Positions 56,543-64,000 of a stretch of 64,000 nucleotides of DNA are shown one piece after another. Origin of the DNA: Micrococcaceae bacterium Sec5.7 (GTDB lineage Bacteria; Actinomycetota; Actinomycetes; Actinomycetales; Micrococcaceae); assembly GCA_039636785.1 (NCBI GenBank), contig CP144169.1:1178001-1242000 (forward strand). The letters run 5' to 3'. The notes beneath the pieces are model-generated. The model made no database searches. It saw nothing but the letters and a program-made list of their open reading frames with translations, and was not told the origin of the DNA. The position numbers were made by a program, and so were the translations under genes. Every line of letters starts with the position of its first letter. Position 1 is the stretch's first letter.

Positions 56543-59305
56543 TCATAGCTTCAGGGTACGCCCCGGATCCGCTGCGTACACCCCCTCAGCTGAGGTCCGT
56601 TGGCGCCGGTCCGGCACAACGGTTCCGGCGCCGCCGTCGACAGTGATTTGCTGTCCCGTGACAAGGAGCGACGTGGCATCGGGAACACCCACCACCGCCG
56701 GAATCCCGTACTCCCGGGCCACTACGGCGCCGTGCGAGTTGGCGCCTCCCATTTCCATCACCAGACCGCCGGCCGTGAGGAAAAGCGGGGTCCAGCCCGG
56801 ATCCGTGGACGGGGCCACCAGAATCTCCCCGGGTTCCAGGTAAGCTCCCACCGGGTCCAGGATCACCCGTGCTGCGGCAGTCACCCTTCCAGCCGACGCC
56901 GGGCTTCCAGTAAGCGCCCCTTCGGTGGCAGTCCCCCCGAGGGAATACACGGTTTCAGGTTCCGTCCCGTCTGAAAGCAGCATCCGGGGCACGTGGCGAC
57001 GCCCGAGTTCCAGGGCATAGGCCTCCCTGCGCCGCGCCACCAGCGCCGTCAGGTCCTTGCCAGCCAGGCCAATCCTCGTTTCGACTAGATCAAGGAAGTA
57101 CACGTCATCCGCTTGCGTGACCCGTCCGGCGGCGGCCAGCACCGCTCCGACTTCGCCGAGCTGGCTGCGGGCCTCGGCAAGTGCCACCACAATCTGGTAT
57201 TTGGGAAGTTCCCGGAGCCCGGCGAAGAGGCGTGCCCGCTTGAGCGCAGCCTGCACCACCGCACCGCGGAGCCGGCTCCTGCCCCGGGCTTCCGCCACCA
57301 GCTTGGCCATGTGGGCTTCCGCTTCGCCCGCCGCGCTGTTGAACTGCTTGTCTGGTGCCTGGCCGGGATCATCCTGGCGGAGGTAGTTGGCCAGCACCCC
57401 AAGGATGTGGGTGGGGTCGTCCGACCAGCGGGGCATCCCCAGATCAATTTCGGCAACGGCCCGGTGGCCGTAACGCTGCAGGAAACCTGCCAGTCCGGAC
57501 TGCACGACGGCGGGAAGTCCCCCGGAGCGGAAGCTCTGGGCGAGCGCCGCCAGCGGTTGCCCGGCAAGCGTTCGTTGGGAATCGTCGTCGGCTCTTATTT
57601 CCGTGGCCAACCGCCACAGGTCCAGGTCCATTTCAGTGGTCACGTTGTTGGGCAGGCCGCGGAGGACTGCCTGGAGATCGCCTCGCCGCCCACGGCCGCC
57701 CAGCAGTTTTCCTGCCAAAGCCAGCATGGCGAACCCCAGCGCGGGGAGCGGGAGAATGGCCGGGACGATAGGAAACAGCTGTTTTCCCAGGATCCGTTCC
57801 GTGTGGTCAAGCCGTTCCAGTGGAGTGGCGCCTGCAGGCAGCTCCAGGGCAGCTTTGAATTCCTTGGCGAAGCGGTCCACACGCCGGAGTGCCGCGTCCG
57901 GCCGGACCAGGGCGCGGAGCAGGGTTTCCGGAACCCGGGCGTGCGCTGCGACCGCGCCCACATGCCGCAGGAGCCCCAGGGGAGTCCTGCGGTTGATCGA
58001 AAAGCCTGGGTCCTCGAACAGGCGGCGGAGCACGGCCGCGGACCGCGCCTCCATGACGTCGAACACCTTGGGCACAATCCTGCGGCCGGTGCTGCTGCGG
58101 GCCACGGCAGTGAGGTCGAAGAAAATCCGCTGCCCGGCCTCCACATACGGCGATGGTCCGTTGCGGGACTGCGGCACGTCAAAACGGGCGGCACGGGCAA
58201 CGGAGGACGCAATGAGCCTGAACGCGGCAAGCCCCATCGGCGTGATGGGGCGCGTGAGCCCCTGTGCCAGGCTGAAGCAGAGGTAGACGCGGGTGCCCTC
58301 TGCGGCCGGCGGATTCTCCGGCAGCGGGTAGAGAGTGGTAATCGGCCGGGACTGGGTGAGCCAGAGCTTGCCGTCGGAATCGATGGCCCATTCGGTGTCC
58401 TGCGGCGATCCGTAGTGTCCCTCCACCCGCCCGCCCAGCGCGGCGAGATCTTTGACCTGGCTGTCCTGCAGACACGCCCGACCATCTGCGTCCGCCTGTT
58501 CAATGCGTTCGATTCCGCCGGCCGGCAGGGCGCGGATGATCAGTTTTTTGTCCCCGATCCTGCGCTCCAGGATCTTCCCGGACGCAGTGTCCACTACGAA
58601 ATGGTCCGGGTTGACGGCACCGGAGACCACCGATTCCCCGAGTCCGGGGCTGGCATCAATGACGGCTTCACGGCGCCTGCCCGTCACCGGGTTGGCGGTG
58701 AACAACACGCCGGCCGTCGCCGCATCCACCATGCGCTGAACCACAACGGCGAGCGCAACGGTGGAGGGGCTGATCCCATGGCTCGCCCGGTAGCTCACCG
58801 CCCGGTCGGTCCAGAGCGACGCCCAGCAGTGGCGAACGGCTGTCAGGACAGCGTCCGCACCCACCACGTTCAGATACGTATCCTGCTGGCCGGCGAAACT
58901 GGCAAAGGGGAGGTCCTCGGCCGTGGCGGAAGACCTGACCGCTACTGGCACGTCCGCTCCCAGCGCGGCATAGGCGTTTCGTACTGCAGCGGAGATGGCT
59001 GCGGGGACGCCAGTGTCCTGGACCAATCCGCGGGCGTGGCCGGCAAGCGCGGCCAGGGCTGGCAGGTTGTCCGGCGCCGTGGATTCGAGAGCGCTGTGCA
59101 CGTCCGCGAGCTTCGGGGACGCCAGTGCCTGCCGGTAGGCATCCGTGGTCAGGCAAAAGCCCTGCGGAACAGGCAGCCCGGCAGCAGTCAGCTCACCCAG
59201 GTTGGCAGCTTTTCCTCCCACCAGCGGAAGCATGCCGGCCCTGACATGCCTGAAATCCAGAATCAGCTCGCTCCCAGCGGTCCGGGGAGCAGGCACCGGG
59301 CTCAT
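56543..59305 (-). CDS. PEP-utilising phosphotransferase, rifampin phosphotransferase-like
   Basis: A 920-residue enzyme. An N-terminal ATP-grasp half (VGGKAANLGELTAAGLPVPQ; VAVRSSATAEDLPFASFAGQ; AAGVLFTANPVTG) is followed by a large helical middle region and a C-terminal swivelling His domain, GGANSHGAVVAREYGIPAVV, whose His would carry phosphate. The order ATP-grasp, substrate domain, His domain and the lack of a PEP-binding TIM barrel match rifampin phosphotransferase (RPH), not PEP synthase (which would be of similar length but ends in the barrel). The substrate is unproven. It is not clearly in an operon. Confidence 0.82.
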   Translation of the reverse strand: MSPVPAPRTAGSELILDFRHVRAGMLPLVGGKAANLGELTAAGLPVPQGFCLTTDAYRQALASPKLADVHSALESTAPDNLPALAALAGHARGLVQDTGVPAAISAAVRNAYAALGADVPVAVRSSATAEDLPFASFAGQQDTYLNVVGADAVLTAVRHCWASLWTDRAVSYRASHGISPSTVALAVVVQRMVDAATAGVLFTANPVTGRRREAVIDASPGLGESVVSGAVNPDHFVVDTASGKILERRIGDKKLIIRALPAGGIERIEQADADGRACLQDSQVKDLAALGGRVEGHYGSPQDTEWAIDSDGKLWLTQSRPITTLYPLPENPPAAEGTRVYLCFSLAQGLTRPITPMGLAAFRLIASSVARAARFDVPQSRNGPSPYVEAGQRIFFDLTAVARSSTGRRIVPKVFDVMEARSAAVLRRLFEDPGFSINRRTPLGLLRHVGAVAAHARVPETLLRALVRPDAALRRVDRFAKEFKAALELPAGATPLERLDHTERILGKQLFPIVPAILPLPALGFAMLALAGKLLGGRGRRGDLQAVLRGLPNNVTTEMDLDLWRLATEIRADDDSQRTLAGQPLAALAQSFRSGGLPAVVQSGLAGFLQRYGHRAVAEIDLGMPRWSDDPTHILGVLANYLRQDDPGQAPDKQFNSAAGEAEAHMAKLVAEARGRSRLRGAVVQAALKRARLFAGLRELPKYQIVVALAEARSQLGEVGAVLAAAGRVTQADDVYFLDLVETRIGLAGKDLTALVARRREAYALELGRRHVPRMLLSDGTEPETVYSLGGTATEGALTGSPASAGRVTAAARVILDPVGAYLEPGEILVAPSTDPGWTPLFLTAGGLVMEMGGANSHGAVVAREYGIPAVVGVPDATSLLVTGQQITVDGGAGTVVPDRRQRTSAEGVYAADPGRTLKL

Positions 59306-59335
59306 CTGCTTCGGCCGGGCGTGATGGCGGCCGGC

Positions 59336-60373
59336 CTAAGCAGCGCCGAGCATGGGCCCAAAACTGGCGCGGTCCGCAAGCCGGGGATCGTCCCTGTCCG
59401 GAACCACCAGCACGGGGGCCTTGGCATGATGCAGAATGCCGTCTGAGGTAGAGCCCAGCAGCATCCCGGCGAAGCCGCCGCGGCCGCGGGTGCCCACCAC
59501 GACAAGCTCCACATGCCGGCTTGCTTCGACCAGAATTTCCACCGGTGATCCGTCCACCAGCTGGGTCTCGATGGCGAGTTTGGGATAATGGCTCTTTAGC
59601 CAGGCTGCCCCGGCGTCCAGCTGGACCCGGATGTCCGCGAACAGGGCCTCACGGTCCATCGGCGCGGGGACCCAGGCCAGCGACCCGCTGTACTGGGGCA
59701 CTGCGCAGATCACCCGCAAGGAAGCGCCCAGCCGCTCAGCCTGAGCCGCGGCCTCCAATACGGCAATCCGTGCCTGCTCGGAGCCGTCAACGCCCACCAC
59801 CACCACGTTCTCAACCGGCTGCTTTCCGGACTTGGCCTGCTCCGCCTTGATGTGTTTGTCCTCGGTGGTCTCGCCCAGCCGGTCTGCACAGATCAGCGGC
59901 ACAGTCACCGTGGGGCACTTCGCGTGTGCGGGCAGAGCGCTGCTGACAGAGCCCAGAAGCCTGCCCACAAAGCCGCCGCGGCCCCGCGTCCCGAAAACCA
60001 GCAGTTCTGCCGATTCGGACATCTCGAGGAGCACACCGGATGCATCGCCGTTCTCCACGGAGGCATCGACGTCGATGTCGTAGGCGGAGACCTTGTCCAT
60101 GGCCTGCTTGAGGATTGCCTCGGCACCCTCGCGGATGACCGAATCATCCACGGTGGCGTAGCCGCCATCGAGTCCTGAGGCTGCAAAGATCGGCACCGAA
60201 TACGCTGTCACGATGTGGAGCGGGCGGCGCCTGCGCTCCGCCTCACGGGCGGCCCACACGAGTGCGCATTGGCCGTGGTCAGAACCGTCGACGCCCACTA
60301 CGATCCCCGCCGGGGCGGCGGAATCGCCGTCGTTGTCCCTTGCCGGGTCCGGTTGCATCTCATGTGCGCCCAT
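59336..60373 (-). CDS. Universal stress protein with two UspA domains
   Basis: A 345-residue tandem UspA protein. Each half starts with a strand (GIVVGVDGSDHGQCALVWAA; VVVVGVDGSEQARIAVLEAA) and ends with the ATP-binding G-2x-G-9x-G-S/T pattern (GTRGRGGFVGRLLGSVSS and GTRGRGGFAGMLLGSTSD). A 25-residue charged linker joins them. Such proteins in actinobacteria bind ATP and act in dormancy or oxygen stress. GAGGAGGCGGACCA precedes the ATG. Neighbour of the PEP enzyme on the same strand, 30 bases apart, so possibly co-transcribed. Confidence 0.93.
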   Translation of the reverse strand: MGAHEMQPDPARDNDGDSAAPAGIVVGVDGSDHGQCALVWAAREAERRRRPLHIVTAYSVPIFAASGLDGGYATVDDSVIREGAEAILKQAMDKVSAYDIDVDASVENGDASGVLLEMSESAELLVFGTRGRGGFVGRLLGSVSSALPAHAKCPTVTVPLICADRLGETTEDKHIKAEQAKSGKQPVENVVVVGVDGSEQARIAVLEAAAQAERLGASLRVICAVPQYSGSLAWVPAPMDREALFADIRVQLDAGAAWLKSHYPKLAIETQLVDGSPVEILVEASRHVELVVVGTRGRGGFAGMLLGSTSDGILHHAKAPVLVVPDRDDPRLADRASFGPMLGAA

Positions 60374-60646
60374 TGGTCCGCCTCCTCGCGATACTGCCTG
60401 ATGTTGCGGCTATTCTGCCAGAAGCGAGGGCCTTCGCTGTGCAACGGCTGGCCCATACTGCACCTGCCGCTGCCTTTGCCTGAAGGCCCGCCTCCTCTTC
60501 TCACTATTCTCGGTCGGCGGACACTTAGCAAGCATGTGGAAGGGCAGTCGGCCGGTTCCCCACATAGCCCGCAGACGGCCTTGACATGCCCCGTCGCTGT
60601 GGCAGAGTGAGCGGCAGCTTGCACCGATTTGAACAGGGAGGTGGCC
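60374..60646. other. Divergent intergenic region
   Basis: 273 bases between the universal stress gene and the aldolase gene. TTGACA at 60581-60586 with a weak AGAGTG at the 17-base spacing (60604-60609) is a possible promoter for the plus-strand operon. No RNA gene or repeat was recognised. Confidence 0.35.
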
Positions 60647-61915
60647 GTGCTGGAACTGGATCCGCAGGCGGTTGAGTCGGGCCGCCACAATGACGATTCC
60701 GGCCGCCCCGCACTTCCGGACGGTCGCCCGTCCGGGGACTGGCGGCTGGCCGGTGCCGCCGTCCGGGCGCTGCCGGCGCCGCTTGCCGTCCTGGACCGGC
60801 AGTCCCTCTCCGCCAACGCAGGTTCGCTGCTGCGGCGGGCCGGTGGTAAGCCCATCCGGGTGGCCAGCAAATCCATCCGCTGCCGGGACGTCCTCCGCGC
60901 TGTCCTGGCCACGGAGGGCTTTTCCGGCATCCTCGCGTACACCCTGGCCGAAGGGCTGTGGCTGGCAGACGAGTTCGACGACGTTGTGGTGGCCTACCCG
61001 ACGGCGGATGATGCAGCCCTGCGGCTGCTTGCCGCCGATCCAGCGCTCCTTGGGCGCGTCACGGTGATGGTGGATTCGGCCGAGCAGCTGGTGTGGATGG
61101 AATCGGTTCTGCGGGATGTGAACGCCGCGGGTCGGATCCGGCTGTGCATTGACCTCGATGTCGGCTGGCGGCCGGGCGGCGGGCCGCACATCGGTGTGCG
61201 CCGTTCCCCTGTTCGTACACCGGAAGAGGCGGCGGACCTGGCAGCGGAGATCGCCCGGCGGCGGGGCTTCCTGCTGGTGGGGCTGATGGGATACGAGGCG
61301 CACGTTGCCGGGCTGGGCGATCAGCCCCTCAACCCGGCGCGGGCTGCCGCGGTCAAAGCCATGCAGAGCCGTTCCATGCAGGAGCTGACGGTGCGCAGGC
61401 AGGCTGCCGTGGCCGCGGTCAGTCGGCTTGCAGACCTGGAATTCGTCAACGGCGGCGGCACGGGAAGCCTGGAGCTCAGCAGTCGGGACGACTCACTGAC
61501 AGAACTGGCCGCCGGTTCGGGGCTGTTCGGTCCGGCCACCTTTGACCGCTACTCGCGGTTCCGCCCGGCGCCCGCCGCGGCCTTCGCGCTTCCCGTGGTC
61601 CGGCGCCCGGCTCCGGACACAGTTGTGGTGCTTGGCGGGGGCTGGATTGCGTCCGGCCCTCCCGGCCGGGACAGACTCCCGACGCCGGTGCACCCGCCGG
61701 GGCTCCGGTACCTCAGTGCCGAGGCAGCGGGCGAGGTGCAGACCCCGCTTCAGGGTTCCGTTGCGGCCACTCTGAGCATCGGGGAAAAGGTGTGGTTCCG
61801 CCATGCTAAGTCCGGTGAACTCTGCGAACACGTGGACAGCCTGCTGTTGCTGGACTCGGGTGAGGTGCGCGGCGAGCTGCCCACCTACCGGGGCGAAGGG
61901 AAGGCGTTTCTGTGA
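60647..61915 (+). CDS. PLP-dependent amino acid aldolase/deaminase, alanine racemase fold
   Basis: A 422-residue fold-type III PLP enzyme. VASKSIRC near residue 75 has the Schiff-base lysine position, the barrel continues with LCIDLDVGWRPGGGPHIGVR and MGYEAHVAGLG, and the C-terminal beta domain contains VWFRHAKSGELCEHVDSLLL, the zinc/His region of D-threonine aldolase and D-serine dehydratase-like proteins. GGGAGGTGGCC fixes GTG 60647. It overlaps a lactone oxidase gene at GTGA. Substrate probably a D-amino acid; inferred. Confidence 0.85.
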   Translation: MLELDPQAVESGRHNDDSGRPALPDGRPSGDWRLAGAAVRALPAPLAVLDRQSLSANAGSLLRRAGGKPIRVASKSIRCRDVLRAVLATEGFSGILAYTLAEGLWLADEFDDVVVAYPTADDAALRLLAADPALLGRVTVMVDSAEQLVWMESVLRDVNAAGRIRLCIDLDVGWRPGGGPHIGVRRSPVRTPEEAADLAAEIARRRGFLLVGLMGYEAHVAGLGDQPLNPARAAAVKAMQSRSMQELTVRRQAAVAAVSRLADLEFVNGGGTGSLELSSRDDSLTELAAGSGLFGPATFDRYSRFRPAPAAAFALPVVRRPAPDTVVVLGGGWIASGPPGRDRLPTPVHPPGLRYLSAEAAGEVQTPLQGSVAATLSIGEKVWFRHAKSGELCEHVDSLLLLDSGEVRGELPTYRGEGKAFL

Positions 61916-63318
61916 GGCCTGACCATGGTGCCGGGTTCTATAACGTCCTGCGTCCCCGGCGCCGGGCCGGAGTCTGGCGGAACTGGGCCGGCGATCAGGC
62001 CTGCACTCCCACAGCGGTCCGCGCTCCGGCCAGCATCGAAGAGGTGGCCGAGCACGTGCACCGGGCTTCGGAGCTGGGCACCACCATCAAAGCCGTTGGT
62101 TCGGGACACAGCTTCACCGGGATAGCCCTGACTGACGGCATCCAGCTGGACATGGCCAACCTCAGGGGGCTGCTCAGTGTGGACAGCAACTTGGGGCGGG
62201 CAACCTTTCTGGCCGGAACTCCGCTGGACGCCATACCGGATCTGCTGGCGCCGTTTGGTCTGGCCATGGAAAATCTCGGGGACATCGACCGCCAGACTCT
62301 CGCCGGTGCGGTCTCCACGGGCACGCACGGCACCGGGCTGGGGTTCGGCGGGATCAGTACGCAGCTCACCGGCCTTACTCTGGTTAACGGGCTCGGAGAC
62401 ATCCTCAACTGCTCAGCCACGGAGAACGCCGAACTGTTCCGCGCCGCGCAGTTGGGCCTGGGTGCCCTCGGAATTATTGTCACCCTGACGTTGCAATGCG
62501 TTCCGGCTTTCCGGCTGCACGCAGTGGAACGGCGCGAAGGCCTGGCCGATGTACTGGACGGCTTTGCGGACAGGGTCCGTGAAGAGGACCATTTTGAGTT
62601 CTATTGGTTCCCCCACACCGCTGCTGCCCTCACCAAGACAAACACACGCCGTGGACTGGCTTCGCCTGACCACCGGAGCGGCAAGGGTGCGCGCCCGCTG
62701 TCCCCCGCCCGGAGGTTCGTGGACGACCAATTGATGTCCAACGTTGTCTTCGACGGACTGAACCGCGTCCTGGCGCATGGACCTGCGCTTATCCCCGCGG
62801 CCAACCGGATTGTCAGCGGCATGACGGGGCAGCGCGAGTTTACGGATCTCTCACACAGGGTCTTCGCCACCGTCCGTACCGTCCGGTTCCGGGAAATGGA
62901 GTTCGCGGTTCCGCTGGAGGCTGTGCCCTCGGTCCTGCTCGAGCTTGACGCCATGATCGAACGCCGGCGGCTGAATATTTCCTTCCCCGTGGAGGTACGG
63001 TGCGCGGCCGCCGACAACATTCCGCTCTCCACCGCCTTCGGGCGCGAGACCGGGTACATCGCGATTCACAGCCACGTCGCCGCACCCTTTCTGGAGTACT
63101 TCCGTGAGGCCCAGGAAATATTCAGATCCCACATAGGACGACCCCATTGGGGAAAGTGGCATTTCATGGATTACTCAATGTTCAGCGAGGTCTATCCAGA
63201 GCTCGAAAAGTTCTGTAGTCTTCGAGACGTTGTTGATCCGACATTGGTGTTTCAGAACACCTACCTGGATCAGATACTGCGTCCGCACCCACTGGGTACC
63301 GGAACGCGTGCAGAGTGA
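61912..63318 (+). CDS. D-arabinono-1,4-lactone oxidase/L-gulonolactone oxidase family
   Basis: A 468-residue FAD enzyme of the VAO aldonolactone oxidase group. KAVGSGHSFTGIALTDGIQL and GAVSTGTHGTGLGFGGISTQ bind FAD; the C-terminal ALO domain ends with RPHWGKWHFMD. The family oxidises sugar-1,4-lactones or polyols with oxygen, giving hydrogen peroxide. It starts at GTGA overlap with the aldolase gene. The pairing with a PLP enzyme is unexplained; both may serve a hydroxy-amino-acid or sugar-acid route. Confidence 0.9.
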   Translation: MRPDHGAGFYNVLRPRRRAGVWRNWAGDQACTPTAVRAPASIEEVAEHVHRASELGTTIKAVGSGHSFTGIALTDGIQLDMANLRGLLSVDSNLGRATFLAGTPLDAIPDLLAPFGLAMENLGDIDRQTLAGAVSTGTHGTGLGFGGISTQLTGLTLVNGLGDILNCSATENAELFRAAQLGLGALGIIVTLTLQCVPAFRLHAVERREGLADVLDGFADRVREEDHFEFYWFPHTAAALTKTNTRRGLASPDHRSGKGARPLSPARRFVDDQLMSNVVFDGLNRVLAHGPALIPAANRIVSGMTGQREFTDLSHRVFATVRTVRFREMEFAVPLEAVPSVLLELDAMIERRRLNISFPVEVRCAAADNIPLSTAFGRETGYIAIHSHVAAPFLEYFREAQEIFRSHIGRPHWGKWHFMDYSMFSEVYPELEKFCSLRDVVDPTLVFQNTYLDQILRPHPLGTGTRAE

Positions 63319-63358
63319 AGATGCCTGCACTTCGAATCATTCGAGGAGGAGCACTGTA

Positions 63359-64000
63359 GTGTCGAGCATGCCTTTTTGCGGCGGAACCGAGCAGACCACC
63401 ACAGTGATCATCGGAACCGGCCTCTCCGGCCTCGCCGTTGCGGCGGAGCTCAGCCGGCGGGGCGTGGACTCCATCATCGTGGATGGGCTGGACATCCTGG
63501 GCGCCGGACAACCGGCAAACACTGCTTCGCTGCAGCGCTGCGATGCAGCCGACTCCGCCACTCTTCAGGAGCGGAACGAGATCCTCCGGCACCTGCGCAA
63601 CTACGCGGCCAGCCACCACCTGGACGTCCGGAACACCACACGCGCCGTACAGCTGGACATGGTGGCCGCCGGCATGGCCGACTCCCCCATGCGCAGGTGG
63701 GCGGTACACACCCCCACCGGAGTGCTGCTGGCGGACCACATCGTGCTGACGCGCTGCGCGCACAGCCAGTTGCGCCGCATGCTCAGCGAACTCGGCATCA
63801 CCGTGGGCCAGAATCTGGTTGTCGCGATGCGTGCAATCGGCATCTATCTGGTGGGAGTGGGCGAACTCATCACGCCCACCCCCAAGGAAGTCCTTCGCCA
63901 GGCCAAGACCGTTGGCAAGGCCATCTCAGCCAAGGTTCACCCGGAAAAGATTCAGTCCATCCTGACCGGAAGCTTCGCCGCCCTGCCGGCCCCGGCCTGA
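63359..64000 (+). CDS. Small FAD/NAD(P)-binding protein
   Basis: A 213-residue protein ending in TGA on the last base of the window. TTTVIIGTGLSGLAVAAELS with RRGVDSIIVDGLD is a dinucleotide-binding Rossmann motif (GxGxxG, acidic end), but the rest is too short for a full monooxygenase or oxidase: only part of the FAD domain and a helical tail (EVLRQAKTVGKAISAKVHPE) follow. GAGGAGGAG precedes the GTG start. It lies 40 bases after the lactone oxidase, likely the same operon. It could be a truncated flavoprotein or a distinct small family. Confidence 0.7.
   Translation: MSSMPFCGGTEQTTTVIIGTGLSGLAVAAELSRRGVDSIIVDGLDILGAGQPANTASLQRCDAADSATLQERNEILRHLRNYAASHHLDVRNTTRAVQLDMVAAGMADSPMRRWAVHTPTGVLLADHIVLTRCAHSQLRRMLSELGITVGQNLVVAMRAIGIYLVGVGELITPTPKEVLRQAKTVGKAISAKVHPEKIQSILTGSFAALPAPA

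Noticed and set aside
57113..59446. A 777-codon open frame on the plus strand opposite the PEP-utilising enzyme gene
   Set aside because: Its amino acid content is Gly/Arg/His-rich with no motifs, while the minus strand encodes a coherent enzyme. Long antisense frames are expected at this GC content.

Overview
The window is chromosomal DNA from a high-GC Gram-positive actinobacterium. Strong GC bias at third codon positions, frequent GTG starts, ATGA/GTGA operon overlaps, GAF-ANTAR regulators, DUF6221, DUF6286 and Asp23/AmaP proteins and a single-domain cold-shock protein all fit the family Micrococcaceae, most likely Arthrobacter or Pseudarthrobacter; the genus is inferred, not proven. It holds roughly 65 intact or partial protein genes, three tRNAs and several gene remnants. 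No prophage, plasmid functions, CRISPR array or intact insertion sequence were seen.

Layout. 1-1667: minus-strand operon of a sulfite-oxidase-like molybdoenzyme, an FAD/NAD reductase and a zinc-ribbon protein cut by the window edge. 1.9-2.7 kb: debris, including the tail of a YhcG-type nuclease. 2.7-5.8 kb: LacI repressor divergent from a Gfo/Idh/MocA dehydrogenase and a hydroxypyruvate-isomerase-like gene, with two matching operators between. 5.8-6.7 kb: IS110 remnant and a broken ankyrin-type lipoprotein. 6.7-9.3 kb: secreted HbpS-like haem-binding protein divergent from a histidine kinase and response regulator, the arrangement of the Streptomyces HbpS-SenS-SenR redox sensor. 9.4-10.8 kb: an alcohol dehydrogenase with a damaged 5' end, and a cold-shock gene. 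10.8-17.7 kb: GntR regulator divergent from an ethanolamine-type permease, glutamine-synthetase-like ligase, gamma-glutamyl hydrolase, aldehyde dehydrogenase and SDR.

17.8-23.9 kb is an arginine-family amino acid module: citrulline hydrolase (CtlX), ornithine cyclodeaminase, an Lrp regulator and an amino acid ABC importer, with an inverted duplication of the promoter and 5' end of the cyclodeaminase gene on either side of the regulator. 24-27.6 kb: acyl-CoA dehydrogenase divergent from an acyl-CoA synthetase and MarR regulator. 27.6-30.1 kb: two adjacent GAF-ANTAR regulators and two unknown genes. 30.1-31.8 kb: XRE-cupin regulator divergent from a thioredoxin-reductase-like flavoprotein. 31.8-36.2 kb: distal valine degradation (mmsA, hydroxyisobutyryl-CoA hydrolase, mmsB, enoyl-CoA hydratase). 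36.4-38.3 kb: exonuclease III and an unknown conserved-looking protein. 38.4-45.1 kb: LacI regulator, sugar ABC importer and GH13 glucosidase around a palindromic operator. 45.2-48.5 kb: 11-residue-repeat protein, five-gene Asp23/AmaP envelope cluster and a lipoprotein. 48.7-49.2 kb: tRNA-Glu, -Asp and -Phe with promoter and UUCG terminator. 49.4-56.5 kb: DMT exporter, small metallopeptidase, CDF metal exporter, NlpC/P60 hydrolase, and an ABC exporter with a LolA-like partner. 56.5-64 kb: rifampin-phosphotransferase-like PEP enzyme, tandem universal stress protein, and a three-gene set (PLP aldolase/racemase-like, aldonolactone oxidase, small flavoprotein).

Much of the window is substrate uptake plus catabolism under dedicated regulators, typical of a soil heterotroph. 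The points most worth following are the HbpS-SenS-SenR-like locus, the gamma-glutamylation operon, and the citrulline/ornithine module with its duplicated, unusually conserved 33-bp site.
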